Shown in pieces: positions 1 through 5,970 of a stretch of DNA of 10,293 nt. How positions within the stretch are numbered: position 1 is the first letter of the stretch; each line of letters begins with the position of its first letter. The notes under the pieces are model-generated. The model had not been told where the DNA came from. It searched no databases and saw nothing but the letters and a program-made list of their open reading frames with translations. The DNA comes from Dehalococcoidia bacterium. GTDB taxonomy: Bacteria; Chloroflexota; Dehalococcoidia; Dehalococcoidales; JAUVZE01. A program made the translations under genes and the position numbers. Where the stretch lies: NCBI GenBank assembly GCA_004376435.1, contig SOJS01000013.1, forward strand, positions 1 to 10,293, written 5' to 3'.

Positions 1-971
1 TGATATACCGCCGGAAAATTGAAGTGCTTGCCCATAATCTCGGCAAGCCTGGGTAGCTTCTTCTTCTGGTTAAATCTGGCATTTCCCAGGGCATCCTCAA
101 TAGCCGTTACTGTAGATAGGGTATCGCTCTTAACCGCAATAATGGGAACACCCTTATCCTTGGCTCTACTTAGAACAGCCGGTATTGGTGCTTCCTTGCC
201 GCTTAAGATAAGACATTTTAACGAGGTCTCCAGAGCCGCCAACTGCATATCCGGGCGCCGGCTGCTTATCACCGCTGCCTTGTTGGCTTTACGGCCAAAG
301 TAGGTCGGGCCGGAGTCAACCGTCATCGCCCCGAGCATAAAATTGTCCACCAGCTCAGCCGATTTCTCAGCATTATTTAGTATCTCTCCCCCAAGGTGCT
401 CCGCCAGCTCACCGACAGATAGTGTAAACAGGGTTCTATCTTCAGGAAGTACCCCGACTATATTCAGCCCGCCTTTACCAGAGGCTAGCTCGCCGGCGAT
501 ACTTTCCACCTGACCTGCTGGCACCATATTTAAGACAACGCCCAGCAAATAATCAGCTAAATCCTTGTAGCCATTTTTAAAGCCTGTCCTTGGCAATCCG
601 TTAGAGTAGCCCTCAACAGCAATCACCTTGCCATCCAGCGCCGCCACTATTCCCTGCTCACAGCCCCCCCCCTCAACAATAACCACATCCTTATCTTTGG
701 AAACGGCGGCACAGGCTTCCTTAACCCGGCTGGCTATATTTTCCTGACTGCCAATAGAGGGGCAAATAGTGACTAAAGGTTCATCCAGACCGAGAATCTG
801 TTTCATAAAAAGGGCATCGCCATCAATACTTTTTGTTTGCTTATTGTCACCAATAACCAGCTTTAGAAAGCCCACTTTTTTGCCATTATCCAGCAAATGC
901 CGGCCCAGACCGGCACAAATTGTGGTCTTACCCACTGCTCCCGCTGAAGAGGTTACATACAATACCGCCAA
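1..971 (-). CDS. P-loop ATPase with DRTGG domain (Pta N-terminal/BioD-like), 3' end outside window
   Basis: Translating the minus strand from a TTG at 971 gives 323 uninterrupted codons running off the left edge, so the C-terminus is missing. Residues 1 to about 200 are a BioD/CobQ-like P-loop domain: Walker A AGAVGKTT at 10-17 and a Walker B-like strand VVIVEGGG at 96-103. A DRTGG-type domain follows, about residues 210-320, with RRPDMQLAAL at 238-247, the IPAVLSRAKDKGVP stretch and KSDT at 281-284. The start is supported by GGAGGT at 979-984, seven bases upstream. The same pair of domains forms the N-terminal part of long phosphotransacetylases and also occurs as stand-alone proteins of about 350 residues. 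Those are often called phosphotransacetylase-family or cobyrinic acid synthase-like, but their reaction is not established. Little of the protein should be missing. A link to acetyl-CoA metabolism is only family inference, since no pta or acyl-CoA ligase is visible. A run of nine G lies in the Walker B region. Confidence 0.82.
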   Translation of the reverse strand, partial: MAVLYVTSSAGAVGKTTICAGLGRHLLDNGKKVGFLKLVIGDNKQTKSIDGDALFMKQILGLDEPLVTICPSIGSQENIASRVKEACAAVSKDKDVVIVEGGGCEQGIVAALDGKVIAVEGYSNGLPRTGFKNGYKDLADYLLGVVLNMVPAGQVESIAGELASGKGGLNIVGVLPEDRTLFTLSVGELAEHLGGEILNNAEKSAELVDNFMLGAMTVDSGPTYFGRKANKAAVISSRRPDMQLAALETSLKCLILSGKEAPIPAVLSRAKDKGVPIIAVKSDTLSTVTAIEDALGNARFNQKKKLPRLAEIMGKHFNFPAVY

Positions 972-978
972 GCTAAAC

Positions 979-984
979 ACCTCC
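979..984 (-). promoter_or_regulatory. Ribosome binding site that fixes the TTG start at 971
   Basis: The minus strand reads GGAGGT, followed by seven bases and then TTG. There is no ATG or GTG at suitable spacing in this frame, so this Shine-Dalgarno sequence decides the unusual start. Confidence 0.75.
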
Positions 985-1013
985 GTTTTATAAAATCTCA
1001 GTATGCCTGACCT

Positions 1014-1042
1014 ATTATAACCATTTCCATCCCGTCGGTAAA
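1014..1042 (-). promoter_or_regulatory. Sigma-70-type promoter for the DRTGG ATPase gene
   Basis: On the minus strand, TTTACC (1037-1042, four of six matches to TTGACA) is followed after 17 bases by a perfect TATAAT (1014-1019). The transcript would begin near 1007 and give a leader of about 36 bases that includes the ribosome binding site. Spacing and -10 match are strong; the -35 is moderate. Confidence 0.6.
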
Positions 1043-1067
1043 GAGAGCCGGCAATATAAGGCAGGAT

Positions 1068-1097
1068 TTGTCCAATACCGCCGGCACAGGTTATAAT
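1068..1097 (+). promoter_or_regulatory. Sigma-70-type promoter for the radical SAM gene
   Basis: TTGTCC (1068-1073) is followed after 18 bases by a perfect TATAAT (1092-1097). Transcription would begin near 1104, giving a leader of roughly 75 bases before the ATG at 1179. The leader holds a small perfect hairpin, CCAGCC-ATCA-GGCTGG (1116-1131), and GGAGGG at 1161-1166. Together with the minus-strand promoter it makes this gap a divergent control region. Confidence 0.6.
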
Positions 1098-1178
1098 GGA
1101 GATGCTTAAATCTACCCAGCCATCAGGCTGGAATTCACTTACCGACAACAGTCAATCCAAGGAGGGAAGTTAGCCCAG

Positions 1179-2894
1179 ATGCCCAAAACTGACCTGGTTT
1201 TGCTGCATGCGCCCAGCGTCTATGACTTTCGCCAGAAAACAATCCTCTACGGACCGGTCAGCGACCTCATCCCTCCCTCCCCGGTTTTTGAGATGTACCC
1301 CATTGGTCTAGCCAGCATTGCTGAGTATCTGGAGCGCGCCGGCTATCGGGTGCGTATCGTCAATCTGGCAGTGCGCATGCTAAATGATAGCAATTTTAAC
1401 GCCGAAGAGATGATAAAGCGCCTTAAGGCGGCTGTTTTCGGTATTGACCTGCACTGGCTGGTCCACTGCCACGGCGCCATTGAGGTCGCCCGAATAGTGA
1501 AAAAATACCACCCCCAGAGCACGCTAGTCTTCGGCGGTCTCTCCTCATCCTACTTCTATAAGGAACTGCTTGACTACCCCGAGATAGACTATGTCCTGCG
1601 GGGCGACTCCACCGAGGAGCCCTTCCGCCAGCTAATGGAGTGTGTAATAAAGGGAAAAGAGCTTAAGGCAGTGCCCAATCTGGTCTGGCGGGATGACAAA
1701 GGTAAACGGCAGGAAAATCCCCTCTGCCATGTTCCGACTGATATCAACAGGGTTATGGTCAACCACTATGGCGGCGTCGCCCGCTCTGTCATCCGCTACC
1801 GCGACCTTGCCAGCTACCTCCCCTTTAAGGACTGGGTAAGATACCCCATTATGGCGGTGCTTACCTGCCGCGGCTGCACCCAGAACTGTGTTATCTGCGG
1901 CGGCTCGGCGGCCGCCTTCCGTAACTTCTACTGCCGCCCAAAGCCCGCCTTCCGCACTCCAGAGTCGGTTATTGGCGATGTCAGGCAAATTGAGCGCCTA
2001 AGCCGCGGTCCCATCTTTATCCTTGGTGATTTGTGCCAGGCGGGAGAGGACTATGCCAACAAGGTGCTGCAGCTACTCCAGAAGGAGAAGGTTAAAAACC
2101 AGTTTATCTTTGAGTTTTTCACCCCACCGCCGCCGGGATTTATCCGCCACATGGGGCAAGCCTGCCCCAACTTCTGTCTTGAGATTTCCCCGGAATCACA
2201 CGACCCGGCGGTAAGGCAGGCTTGCGGCAGGAACTATCCCAACCAGGCTCTGGAGAAGACAATAGGCGATGCCCTTGATGCCGGCTGCCGGCGGCTGGAC
2301 ATATTCTTTATGATCGGGCTGCCGAAGCAGACCCGCCAGTCAGTAATGGATACTATAGACTACTGCGGCTACCTGATGGAGAAGTTCAACGAAGATAAGA
2401 GGCTTGGTCTTTTTATTGCCCCCCTCTCTCCCTTCCTTGACCCCGGCTGTCTTGGCTTTGAGCAACCCGAGCGTTATGGCTACCGCGTTCTGTTCAGGAG
2501 TTTAGAGGAGCACCGTCAGGCACTGCTATCACCGAGCTGGCAGTACTCTCTAAACTACGAGACAGAATGGCTAACGCGGCAGCAGATTGCCGAGACTGCC
2601 TATGAAGCCATCCTGCGCCTCAACCGCCTCAAGGCAAAACACAGCATTATCCCCCAAAAGCTGGCTGAGATGGGGGAAGAGCGCATAAAATCCGCCCGTG
2701 AGATGCTACACCGCCTTGATGGTATTCTCACCAAGGATAATCACCAATCAGAACTTACCGCTTTGAAGGGAGAGATAGACAGGATAAACATGCTCCCCAT
2801 AAGCGAGAAGAGGCAGCTTGAGCTGCCGCTGGGGCTGATTAAGCTAAAGTTCCGGCACGCCTTATGGTCGTGGGCGACGGGGCCGAGGTGGTGA
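1179..2894 (+). CDS. Cobalamin-binding-type radical SAM protein, possibly Ta0216 family
   Basis: This 571-residue protein has two recognisable parts. Residues 1 to about 165 resemble the Rossmann-like B12-binding domain of class B radical SAM enzymes: a DLVLLHAPS first strand, YPIGLASIAEYLERAGYRVRIVNL, then FGGLSSS and IDYVLRGDSTEEPF. The usual DxHxxG cobalamin motif is degenerate (DLHWLV at 90-95), which is common in this class. The radical SAM domain covers about residues 218-440. Its CxxxCxxC cluster motif uses C233, C237 and C240, with an extra C230, followed by GGS. GLPKQTRQSVMDTI, typical of the late barrel, comes afterwards. The last 130 residues are charged, probably helical, and unassigned. 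GGAGGG lies 12 bases upstream of the ATG, rather far. The overall layout suggests the B12-binding/radical SAM family named after archaeal Ta0216; I recall that family but cannot search it. No substrate can be named, and the neighbours give no clue. Confidence 0.88.
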   Translation: MPKTDLVLLHAPSVYDFRQKTILYGPVSDLIPPSPVFEMYPIGLASIAEYLERAGYRVRIVNLAVRMLNDSNFNAEEMIKRLKAAVFGIDLHWLVHCHGAIEVARIVKKYHPQSTLVFGGLSSSYFYKELLDYPEIDYVLRGDSTEEPFRQLMECVIKGKELKAVPNLVWRDDKGKRQENPLCHVPTDINRVMVNHYGGVARSVIRYRDLASYLPFKDWVRYPIMAVLTCRGCTQNCVICGGSAAAFRNFYCRPKPAFRTPESVIGDVRQIERLSRGPIFILGDLCQAGEDYANKVLQLLQKEKVKNQFIFEFFTPPPPGFIRHMGQACPNFCLEISPESHDPAVRQACGRNYPNQALEKTIGDALDAGCRRLDIFFMIGLPKQTRQSVMDTIDYCGYLMEKFNEDKRLGLFIAPLSPFLDPGCLGFEQPERYGYRVLFRSLEEHRQALLSPSWQYSLNYETEWLTRQQIAETAYEAILRLNRLKAKHSIIPQKLAEMGEERIKSAREMLHRLDGILTKDNHQSELTALKGEIDRINMLPISEKRQLELPLGLIKLKFRHALWSWATGPRW

Positions 2895-2897
2895 TAA

Positions 2898-3113
2898 TCA
2901 TTTCTCTACCCCCTTGAAGTCCTCGGTTTTAGCCTTCCTGAGGCGGTCTCTAATGGCGACCCCGATGAGCACCAGCATCCCCAGCCCGATAACGCCGACG
3001 GCTATCCTGATGATTAACGGCACCTCGCTGGACAAGAAGAAACCCTGAACCGCCCAGCCAATTAAAATCAAGCCACCAACTCCAATCATAATAAGGGCTA
3101 CATTCTGCCACAT
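2898..3113 (-). CDS. Small two-helix membrane protein, unknown function
   Basis: A 71-residue protein with two hydrophobic segments: about residues 5-27 (VALIMIGVGGLILIGWAVQG) and 33-54 (PLIIRIAVGVIGLGMLVLIG). A short polar loop separates them. The tail is strongly charged (RDRLRKAKTEDFKGVEK), which by the positive-inside rule puts it in the cytoplasm. AGGAGG at 3121-3126 lies seven bases before the ATG and makes the gene convincing. The stop codon lies only three bases from that of the convergent radical SAM gene. I do not recognise the family. A role in the membrane is all that can be said. Confidence 0.72.
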   Translation of the reverse strand: MWQNVALIMIGVGGLILIGWAVQGFFLSSEVPLIIRIAVGVIGLGMLVLIGVAIRDRLRKAKTEDFKGVEK

Positions 3114-3120
3114 AATCTCA

Positions 3121-3142
3121 CCTCCTGATAAACCCTATTATA
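3121..3142 (-). promoter_or_regulatory. Putative -10 box and strong RBS of the small membrane protein
   Basis: The minus strand carries a perfect TATAAT at 3137-3142, then AGGAGGTGA starting at 3126, then ATG at 3113. Transcription from this -10 would start near 3130 and leave a very short leader that just includes the ribosome binding site. No good -35 is seen at the right distance, so the promoter is tentative while the RBS is firm. Confidence 0.45.
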
Positions 3143-3171
3143 ACAGATATTTACCAACCCCTCACCCTTTA

Positions 3172-3200
3172 TCCCTCTCCCCTTGATAAGGGGAGAGGGA
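3172..3200. repeat. Perfect 13-bp inverted repeat, likely dispersed intergenic palindrome
   Basis: TCCCTCTCCCCTT and its exact complement AAGGGGAGAGGGA are separated by GAT. The element lies between convergent-style gene ends, is preceded by a CCCCTCACCCTTTA stretch, and lacks a T-tract on either side. Purine/pyrimidine-split palindromes of this kind recur between genes in many bacterial genomes, so I judge it a REP-like dispersed repeat rather than a simple terminator. Copies elsewhere in the genome cannot be seen from here. Confidence 0.65.
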
Positions 3201-3213
3201 ATGGATTATTGAA

Positions 3214-3230
3214 GAGGGACTTTGTCCCTC
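3214..3230. repeat. Second hairpin of the cluster, 7-bp stem
   Basis: GAGGGAC and GTCCCTC flank TTT. The hairpin lies 13 bases from the preceding palindrome and shares its GAGGGA/TCCCTC core, so it may be part of the same repeat element. Confidence 0.5.
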
Positions 3231-3251
3231 AAACACTCCTGTAAGCACAAT

Positions 3252-3268
3252 GAGAGGCTTCGCCTCTC
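3252..3268 (-). terminator. Hairpin downstream of cysS, possible weak terminator or 3'-end stabiliser
   Basis: On the minus strand GAGAGGC and GCCTCTC flank GAA, giving a 7-bp stem closed by the very stable GCGAAGC mini-hairpin, starting 20 bases after the cysS stop. It is placed as a terminator would be, but the following bases (ATTGTGCTTAC) lack a U-tract. On the plus strand it is followed by a T-richer stretch, but there is no plus-strand gene nearby to end. It could equally be the third member of the repeat cluster. Confidence 0.4.
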
Positions 3269-3288
3269 TTAAACTTTCTTTTACTAGG

Positions 3289-4803
3289 TTACCGCCTATA
3301 TTTCCACACTGTCCCCTTAGGGGTATCCTCAAGGGCTATACCAAGCTCCTCCATAAGTCTGTCAAGAGATTCTTCAGATGGAACACTTTTATATGTGATG
3401 TCTGTTCTTTCCTTGGTATCTTCCAAGGTGACCCCAAGCTCAGCCAGCTTACTTCGTATTTCATCAGCCCGTTGCCATTTCTCCTCTTTCCGGCATTTCA
3501 CGCGCTCCTCAATAAGACGATTGACACGGGCATTAACCATACCAGGTATGACTGTACCTCTTGCGCTCAATGTTCCTGAACCTTTAAGTGAAGCTTGTGC
3601 ATAGATTATTCGCGGAAGCTTTAACCCCAACACTTTTCGTGCCAATGATACGAGAACCTCTTTAGCATCCTGGAAACCAATTCTGGAATCTGCTGACTGA
3701 TTTATTTCACGCGCCAAGTCAAAAAGGCTAGCAAGAGCCTCTGGGGTATTAAAATCATCATCCATCACTTCGATAAACTGCTTTCGATAAGGCTTGGCAT
3801 CAAGAGCCTTACCGACACCGCCAGTGGGGTCATCTCTCGAAATCACTCGCCACAATCTCTCCGCCCCCCTCTCCGCCGCCTGGAGTATCTCCTCAGAGTA
3901 GGTGAGCGGACTTCGGTAGTGAGAGCTTAAGACAAATATCCTTATGGCATCGGCGCTGTGCTTTAAAAGCGCTTCCTTTATCGTTATCAGATTGCCCAGA
4001 GATTTGCTCATCTTCTCCTCACCAAGCTGCACCAGCCCGTTGTGTAACCAGTACCTGACAAAGGGCTTCTTGCCGCTAAAACTCTCTGACTGGGCAATTT
4101 CATTTTCGTGGTGGGGGAAGATTAAATCCTGACCACCGCCGTGAATGTCAATGGTTTCCCCTAGATATTTTAGGGACATGGCGCTGCACTCAATGTGCCA
4201 GCCCGGTCTGCCCTCCCCCCACGGGCTCCCCCAGGAAGGCTCGTCGGGTTTGACCGCTTTCCACAGGACAAAATCTAGAGGGTCTTCTTTTTCCTCACCA
4301 CCAACAGCGCCGGTAGTAGCTCTCATTGACTTTAGCGTGCGGCGGGAAAGCTTGCCGTAGTCAGATACCTGCCTCACCCGAAAATAGACACTGCCACCGG
4401 CTTGGTAGGCATAGCCTTTATTTACCAGACCCTGAATTATCTTGATAATGGTAGCTATTTCTTCAGTGGCTTTAGGCTGGATATCAGCCCGCCCGATATT
4501 TAGCGCCGCCATGTCTTCAAAATAGCTAGCGGTGTATCTTTCGGCTAATTCCTTGACGGAGGTTCCAGACTGGCGGGAGCGGTCTATCAGCTTATCATCA
4601 ATATCAGTGATGTTCTGCACATACTTTACTTTATAGCCCTTAAAGAGGAGGTAGCGACGGATAACATCAAAGACGATATAGCTCATAGCATGGCCAAGAT
4701 GGGCATCAGAATAGGGGGTAATGCCGCAGACATACATCTTGACCTCGTCAGTCTGGGGCAGAAAGTCCTCCTTTTTCCCCAACAGGGTGTTAAAGACCTT
4801 CAT
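3289..4803 (-). CDS. cysS: Cysteinyl-tRNA synthetase
   Basis: Cytoplasmic class I aminoacyl-tRNA synthetase that attaches cysteine to tRNA-Cys using ATP. The 504-residue protein shows the HIGH signature as HLGH (35-38) and KMSKS at 264-268 followed by LGN. The zinc site that selects cysteine is complete: C26 in YVCGITPY, C206 in HIECS, H231 and E235 in HHENE. The family's DxDDK-type stretch NITDIDDK (64-71) is present. It is some 20-40 residues longer than typical bacterial CysS. The excess fits a C-terminal duplication: the terminal motif LGVTLEDTKERT (456-467) recurs as LGIALEDTPKGT (487-498). Only the second copy has the normal family ending GTxWKY. The ATG overlaps the ispF stop codon by four bases (ATGA), so translation is probably coupled. 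It is the last gene of the radA-ispD-ispF-cysS run. Confidence 0.96.
   Translation of the reverse strand: MKVFNTLLGKKEDFLPQTDEVKMYVCGITPYSDAHLGHAMSYIVFDVIRRYLLFKGYKVKYVQNITDIDDKLIDRSRQSGTSVKELAERYTASYFEDMAALNIGRADIQPKATEEIATIIKIIQGLVNKGYAYQAGGSVYFRVRQVSDYGKLSRRTLKSMRATTGAVGGEEKEDPLDFVLWKAVKPDEPSWGSPWGEGRPGWHIECSAMSLKYLGETIDIHGGGQDLIFPHHENEIAQSESFSGKKPFVRYWLHNGLVQLGEEKMSKSLGNLITIKEALLKHSADAIRIFVLSSHYRSPLTYSEEILQAAERGAERLWRVISRDDPTGGVGKALDAKPYRKQFIEVMDDDFNTPEALASLFDLAREINQSADSRIGFQDAKEVLVSLARKVLGLKLPRIIYAQASLKGSGTLSARGTVIPGMVNARVNRLIEERVKCRKEEKWQRADEIRSKLAELGVTLEDTKERTDITYKSVPSEESLDRLMEELGIALEDTPKGTVWKYRR
3298..3447 (-). repeat. Internal duplication of the CysS C-terminal motif
   Basis: Two copies lie at 3391-3447 (residues 453-471) and 3298-3354 (residues 484-502), offset by 93 bases or 31 codons. 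Matching positions include L456/L487, G457/G488, L460-T463/L491-T494, T467/T498 and Y471/Y502. The DNA is visibly similar too (GGTATC, CAAG and CCAAGCTC shared in register on the plus strand). The first copy has lost the terminal GT-W motif. Confidence 0.6.
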
Positions 4804-5276
4804 CGGCTTCCTTCTATCATGGCCACAGCATAGGCAGCTATCCCCTCCCCCCGACCAACAGAACCCAGCCCGTTTGAGGTGCTCGCCTTAATACTTACCT
4901 GACTGATATCAATCTTCAACGTCTGGCTAATTTTACTTCTCATCTCACTAGTAAAATCTCTCAATTTGGGCTGCTCGGCGATAATGGTGGCATCTATATT
5001 ACCTATCTGCCAGCCTTTCCCTACAAGCTCATCCCTGACTCTCTCCAGCAGTGTCAGGCTGGAGATGTCCTTATACTCTGCTTTACCCGGTGGGAAGTGG
5101 CTGCCGATATCCCCCAGCGCCGCCGCCCCCAGCAGGGCATCAATAATGGCGTGGGTAGCTACATCGGCATCACTCCAGCCGCTAAGACCTTTATCATAGG
5201 GTATCTCCACTCCCCCCAGCACCAGTTTTCGCCCTGGGGTGAGTGGATGGGCGTCAAAGCCAATACCAACCCGCAT
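4800..5276 (-). CDS. ispF: 2-C-methyl-D-erythritol 2,4-cyclodiphosphate synthase (MECDP synthase)
   Basis: Converts CDP-methylerythritol 2-phosphate to the cyclic diphosphate with release of CMP, the fifth step of the MEP isoprenoid pathway; a zinc- and magnesium-dependent trimer in the family. I start it at the ATG at 5276 (158 residues) because numbering then matches E. coli exactly: zinc ligands D8, H10 and H42, with FDAH at 7-10 and SDADVATHAIIDALLGA at 35-51. The start is preceded by GGAAGG and follows the ispD stop by one base. An in-frame ATG at 5288 would add MEGK and overlap ispD, but has poor RBS spacing. GDIGSHFP (55-62) and GRGEGIAA (141-148) are intact. The odd point is N135, where E. 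coli has the metal-binding E135; T133 is kept. The end overlaps the cysS start. Confidence 0.95.
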   Translation of the reverse strand: MRVGIGFDAHPLTPGRKLVLGGVEIPYDKGLSGWSDADVATHAIIDALLGAAALGDIGSHFPPGKAEYKDISSLTLLERVRDELVGKGWQIGNIDATIIAEQPKLRDFTSEMRSKISQTLKIDISQVSIKASTSNGLGSVGRGEGIAAYAVAMIEGSR

Positions 5277-5277
5277 C

Positions 5278-5961
5278 TTACCTTCCATACTTCCGATAAA
5301 GAACCTCAGCCAGAATCAGGTCGTCAGGGGTGGTTATCTTTATGTTATCATAAGCGCCACTATAGAGCTTAACCTGATAGCCCAGCCTCTCCACCAGCGT
5401 GGCATCATCGGTGACCTCGCCCTCTGCCGGCGGGTAGGCTTTAGCTATTATATCAAAACGAAATACCTGCGGCGTCTGTGCCGCCCACAGCCAGTCCCGC
5501 ATCAGGGTCTGGCGGACTATCTGGTTATCATCAGCTATCTTAATGGTATCAACAACTGGCACCGCCGCCACGGCGGCACCGCCTTCTTTAGCCGCCTTAA
5601 GCCCTCTCTCAATCAGGTCAGCCGTCACCAAGGGTCTGGCGCCGTCATGAATGACTACCCAATCACAATCCTCAAGCCGCTTTAGCCCGGCGGCTACCGA
5701 ATCCTGGCGAAGCTCCCCACCGGGGCAGACCTCAGTTACCTTAGACCACTTATGCTCATCTATCAGCTTTTTGGCTTGCTCAACATTTTCCTGACTGACC
5801 ACGACCACAATCTGGTCAATAGCTTTACACCCTTCAAAAGTAGCAATCACCCGAGCTAAAACCGGCTTGCCACCCAGCAGAGCCAGCATCTTGTCCACCC
5901 CACCCATCCGCTCCCCCCTGCCGGCAGCGGCAATAATGGCACCTACTTTATCTGTAACCAT
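5278..5961 (-). CDS. ispD: 2-C-methyl-D-erythritol 4-phosphate cytidylyltransferase
   Basis: Transfers CMP from CTP to methylerythritol 4-phosphate, the third step of the MEP pathway. The 227 residues are normal length for the family. The nucleotide-binding signature AAAGRGERMG (11-20) followed by DK (23-24) supplies the conserved R18 and K24. HDGARPLV (105-112), VVDTIK (136-141), R155 ahead of WAAQTPQ, TDDATLVE (184-191) and K208 in DNIKIT complete the active-site set, so the enzyme should be active. The ATG is preceded by GAGAGG. It lies nine bases after the radA stop and one base before the ispF start, clearly one transcription unit. Having ispD next to ispF is common, and here the two steps are separate genes rather than a fused IspDF. 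Confidence 0.96.
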   Translation of the reverse strand: MVTDKVGAIIAAAGRGERMGGVDKMLALLGGKPVLARVIATFEGCKAIDQIVVVVSQENVEQAKKLIDEHKWSKVTEVCPGGELRQDSVAAGLKRLEDCDWVVIHDGARPLVTADLIERGLKAAKEGGAAVAAVPVVDTIKIADDNQIVRQTLMRDWLWAAQTPQVFRFDIIAKAYPPAEGEVTDDATLVERLGYQVKLYSGAYDNIKITTPDDLILAEVLYRKYGR

Positions 5962-5970
5962 AACCTCTCT

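Noticed and set aside
1116..1131. Small hairpin CCAGCC-ATCA-GGCTGG as a riboswitch in the radical SAM leader
   Set aside because: A lone 6-bp stem in a leader of about 75 bases is too little; none of the conserved B12-box sequence of cobalamin riboswitches is seen.
3250..3579. Plus-strand open frame of 109 codons starting in the hairpin cluster
   Set aside because: It begins within a repeat hairpin and runs antisense to the cysS 3' end; no ribosome binding site and no protein-like features.
4800..5288. The longer IspF start at 5288
   Set aside because: It has poorly spaced RBS sequence, overlaps ispD, and shifts the numbering away from the E. coli D8/H10/H42 match that the ATG at 5276 gives.
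5239..5685. 148-codon plus-strand open frame across the ispF/ispD junction
   Set aside because: It overlaps two well-supported enzymes on the other strand and its translation shows no recognisable domain.
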